From Gammaproteobacteria bacterium (lineage in GTDB: Bacteria; Pseudomonadota; Gammaproteobacteria; Pseudomonadales; Pseudohongiellaceae): a DNA stretch of 7,989 bases. The notes under the pieces were generated by a model. It made no database searches. It saw only the letters and a list, made by a program, of their open reading frames with translations, and was not told where the DNA came from. The position numbers were made by a program, and so were the translations under genes. The stretch is taken from positions 1 to 7,989 of the forward strand of contig JAESUT010000074.1 of NCBI GenBank assembly GCA_016762995.1. The letters run 5' to 3'. Of the stretch, positions 5,765 to 7,989 are shown piece by piece (position 1 is the first letter of the stretch; every line of letters starts with the position of its first letter).

Positions 5765-6958
5765 ACTAACGCTCTCAATATAGATGTCACTGTTGTTTGT
5801 TTCGAGTGACACCGAATCACCACCGCCATTGATATCACCCCTGCCTATGATGTCGCCATTGTCTTCCTGAATAGTCAGTGGGAAATCGGTATAGATTCGG
5901 TAGTCGCCGCGTGATCTTCTAGAGACGTCCAGCGTGGCATGGATACTCGCCTGAAAGTTGGATGGGACACGCAGGATAATATCCCCGCCCGCTGTATCTA
6001 GATCTATATTTCCGTTAACACTGCCTGTGGTAGTCGTAATATCTACCTCGATTCTGCCACCCGAGGTATCGGCGTGGACAGATGCTGTCGCATTGCGTAC
6101 CGTGATATTACCACCAGAGGTATCAGCGATGACCGGCCCATTCGCTGCATCAATCTCGATGTTGCCACCAGAGGTGTCGGCTTTGACTCGTGTGTCGCTG
6201 CCCGCCAGATGGATGTTTCCCCCCGAGGTGTCAGCTTCGATAGAACCCATTGCCCATCCCGCTCGAATGCTACCCCCCGAGGTGTCGAGATGCACCCGAC
6301 CAGTGCTCTCGCCTACTTCTATGCTGCCTCCAGAGGTGTCTGCTTCGATGTCTCCCTGCACGTCGCCGATTTTGATGCGACCGCCAGAGGTATCGGCTAT
6401 GACCTGCCCCACAACATCGCCTATCGTAATATTGCCACCAGAGGTATCCGCATCAACATCGCCTGTCGCACCGCGAATCACAATACTGCCACCCGAAGTA
6501 TCGGCCTTCACATCACCACCGGTAACGATGCCAATATCGATTCCACCACCACTCGTATCGACCTCGACCTCTCCAGATATATCTTCTACCGTGATCTTAC
6601 CGCCACCTGTGTCTAGGCTCACGTTGTATTGAATCGGAACATCTACGGTGAATCCGATAGAAGAGCGACCAATGCCGAAAAATCGGCCTCGAGAATCCGC
6701 AACGATACTTACATCATTCCCGCGCTGAATTATCTCTACCTCGAATCCGCGAGGATTGCGCACAAGTACCCTTACGCGATTCTGCTCCCAGGTACGCACT
6801 TCGATTGAGCCCGCGCCACTCTCAATGCTGAGCGTACCGTTCGCAGCCACATCGAACTCGCGTTCGATATCATCGCTGGCCGCTTGCACGCTAGACGTGA
6901 ACGCAAGTAGCAACGTTAGAACTGACGATCTTAATGTTACTGTTAGATTATGAGACAT
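5759..6958 (-). CDS. Secreted DUF4097-family ('toastrack') repeat protein
   Basis: This 399-residue exported protein has an N-terminal signal peptide (hydrophobic core about 12-21, cleavage likely after VQA at residue 26). After an N-terminal strand region (28-112), twelve DTxGG turns span 116-325: DTGGG at 116, ten DTSGG copies, then DTAGG at 321. Spacing is mostly 18 residues, with pattern DTSGGxIxIxxxxGxVxA. Such repeats build a right-handed beta-solenoid with one turn per repeat. The C-terminal GGGDSVSLETNNSDIYIES resembles the usual end of DUF4097 proteins. AGAGGA (complement of 6965-6970) lies 6 bases before the ATG. It is downstream of the anti-sigma/HEAT gene, 78 bases away, an arrangement seen in envelope-stress operons. 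It probably acts in the periplasm or on the cell surface; DUF4097 is labelled a putative adhesin but its role is unproven. Two long overlapping plus-strand frames are shadows of the repeats. Confidence 0.85.
   Translation of the reverse strand: MSHNLTVTLRSSVLTLLLAFTSSVQAASDDIEREFDVAANGTLSIESGAGSIEVRTWEQNRVRVLVRNPRGFEVEIIQRGNDVSIVADSRGRFFGIGRSSIGFTVDVPIQYNVSLDTGGGKITVEDISGEVEVDTSGGGIDIGIVTGGDVKADTSGGSIVIRGATGDVDADTSGGNITIGDVVGQVIADTSGGRIKIGDVQGDIEADTSGGSIEVGESTGRVHLDTSGGSIRAGWAMGSIEADTSGGNIHLAGSDTRVKADTSGGNIEIDAANGPVIADTSGGNITVRNATASVHADTSGGRIEVDITTTTGSVNGNIDLDTAGGDIILRVPSNFQASIHATLDVSRRSRGDYRIYTDFPLTIQEDNGDIIGRGDINGGGDSVSLETNNSDIYIESVSY
5984..6613 (-). repeat. DNA encoding twelve DTxGG solenoid repeats (54-bp period)
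   Basis: The repeat block codes residues 116-325 of the DUF4097 protein. Copies of the core DTSGG codons recur every 54 bases with one 57-base and one 72-base spacing near the ends. Synonymous positions differ between copies (for example the Ser and Gly codons), so the repeats are old and kept by protein-level selection rather than recently amplified. Confidence 0.85.
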
Positions 6959-6988
6959 GGCTATTCCTCTTTAGTACATCTTCGTAAG

Positions 6989-7004
6989 CGTACAACTGTG
7001 TACG
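6989..7004. repeat. 6-bp inverted repeat between the anti-sigma-like and DUF4097 genes
   Basis: CGTACA (6989-6994) and TGTACG (6999-7004) enclose a 4-base loop ACTG in the 78-bp intercistronic gap. There is no U-run, so it is not a terminator. It could be an mRNA processing or stabilising hairpin, or a small operator; evidence is limited to symmetry. Confidence 0.35.
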
Positions 7005-7036
7005 GGTTTACAATTTTCTTGGCGTAAGCTTGGCGA

Positions 7037-7989
7037 TTAAATCACCGTGCTCTCTGATTCTTCTACGATCATTCTGGACTGCGCACGGATGAACTCATTG
7101 CTATCCGCGTCCATCTTCTGACGAAATATTTGTAAGGTTTCTTCTTCAGGATAGGCAACCAAAGCCTGAAAGGCTTCCAGCCTAACTCCCGGATTCACAT
7201 CATCGTTAAGCGCGCTACGAAGCGCATCCCGAACCTCGTCCTCATGAGCTAGGGCAACCAAGGAGCGAACTGCCTGATAGCGCACGCCTGGGTTGCGATC
7301 GTTTGTGAGAACATAAATAAGCGCCTGATAAACATCATTACCTGCAGATACCGGCTGCAGAGCATCTATAGCATCGAGTCGTGATGCACTGCTTATGTCA
7401 TTCTGGAGTGCTACAGCCATCAGGCCGTGTATGCTTTCGTCGGCCACGTTGCCGCTGATGCGAGTCTCTGATGCAAGAGAGAAGGACAGATCAATATCAC
7501 CGGTGGTCGCATCATAGCCATTTACCTTGAGTTGATAAATTTCATAGTCTCCATTGTTAATCAACTGTAAAGGCGTAAAACCAACTTCGGAAACAGAGGC
7601 AACTAAACCCTCAGCTGCAGGCGAAATGGGCGATACTGCCGGCGAGGCAACATAGATGCCGAGTACGAATGTCATCGCCATGGCTGCGCCCTGGAAGGCA
7701 ACTGTAAAGGGCCTTTCGGCAAGGCCACTCAGCCATTGCTTGATTGAGAACAAGCTGCGCCTTTCCTTTTGTAAGTTCTGATGCAACAACCAGCGATTCC
7801 CTTGCAAGCGCTCAGCACTCACCAAGGGCTGCGTACCAATCGGAATCGCACTATCTAAACGCTGCTCGTCTTCCAACAACTGCTGCAATTGGGAGTCGGT
7901 CTGCAGATCTTTCTCAAACTGGCGCAATTCTTCAGCATCTAGGTCTCCGTATAAATAGGAGATAACTCGTAGTTGCTGCTGTTCTGTGG
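7037..7989 (-). CDS. Anti-sigma-factor-like membrane protein with periplasmic HEAT repeats, 5' partial
   Basis: The frame is open to the right window edge: at least 316 residues are visible and the true start lies outside. The visible start reads TEQQQLRVISYLYGDLDAEE, then LRQFEKDLQTDSQLQQLLEDE, the pattern of anti-sigma-factor N-terminal domains (Y-L-x-G-x-L...F-E-x-x-L...D). An in-frame TTG at 7927-7925 would cut this domain in half and should not be taken as the start. A single transmembrane helix follows (about visible residues 93-115, FTVAFQGAAMAMTFVLGIYVA). Then comes a periplasmic part with HEAT-like repeats (about 185-306), including NPGVRYQAVRSLVALA and NPGVRLEAFQALVAYP. I see no zinc-finger HxxxCxxC motif in the visible part. 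It likely holds an ECF sigma factor inactive at the membrane, and the sigma gene is expected upstream (right). The DUF4097 gene follows in the same operon. Confidence 0.75.
   Translation of the reverse strand, partial: TEQQQLRVISYLYGDLDAEELRQFEKDLQTDSQLQQLLEDEQRLDSAIPIGTQPLVSAERLQGNRWLLHQNLQKERRSLFSIKQWLSGLAERPFTVAFQGAAMAMTFVLGIYVASPAVSPISPAAEGLVASVSEVGFTPLQLINNGDYEIYQLKVNGYDATTGDIDLSFSLASETRISGNVADESIHGLMAVALQNDISSASRLDAIDALQPVSAGNDVYQALIYVLTNDRNPGVRYQAVRSLVALAHEDEVRDALRSALNDDVNPGVRLEAFQALVAYPEEETLQIFRQKMDADSNEFIRAQSRMIVEESESTVI

Noticed and set aside
5984..6613. DTSG motifs resembling the active site of aspartic proteases.
   Set aside because: Ten tandem DTSGG copies at 18-residue spacing are structural turns of a solenoid, not a paired catalytic site.
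5958..6632. Long plus-strand frame with PPEVSA repeats (and another at 6074-6616).
   Set aside because: Both are antisense shadows of the 54-bp repeats; repeat periodicity keeps the opposite frames free of stops. There is no ribosome site and the minus-strand gene has signal peptide and family hallmarks.

Overview
The window looks like chromosomal DNA of a Gram-negative bacterium, most likely a gammaproteobacterium and possibly marine. The evidence is a lipobox lipoprotein of outer-membrane type, a MacA/MacB-type tripartite efflux module, a periplasmic DUF4097 protein behind an anti-sigma-like membrane protein, and moderate GC content with many ATG/GTG starts. The species cannot be named from sequence alone. 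No rRNA, tRNA, CRISPR array, transposase or integrase is visible.

Layout. Positions 1-201 (minus strand) hold the first 67 codons of a lipoprotein gene that runs off the left edge. A 212-bp divergent intergenic region follows, with a good sigma70-like promoter (275-304) facing right. From 414 to 4417 four genes run in the same direction: a Yip1-family membrane protein, a HlyD/MacA-type adaptor, a MacB-type ABC ATPase and a MacB-type FtsX-fold permease. The last two overlap by one base. A 33-residue membrane peptide not found by ordinary gene calling (4427-4528, GTG start, good Shine-Dalgarno) follows 9 bases after the permease. This Yip1-adaptor-ATPase-permease order is that of Bacillus yknWXYZ, here in what appears to be a diderm genome.

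Positions 4529-4875 are non-coding but contain two imperfect inverted repeats with bulged stems. A short membrane fatty-acid-desaturase-family protein with all three histidine boxes follows (4876-5646). It ends in a 13-bp tandem duplication that creates its stop codon. A perfect 17-bp-stem bidirectional terminator (5684-5722) separates it from the convergent minus-strand operon.

That operon (right to left) is an anti-sigma-like protein with one transmembrane helix and periplasmic HEAT repeats (7037 to beyond the right edge), then a secreted DUF4097/'toastrack' protein with twelve DTxGG repeats, mostly 18 residues apart (5759-6958). An ECF sigma factor gene is expected just outside the right edge. 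The window therefore carries two envelope-related modules, an efflux/export operon and a probable envelope-stress sensing operon, with a lipid-desaturation gene between them. Any functional link between them is inference.
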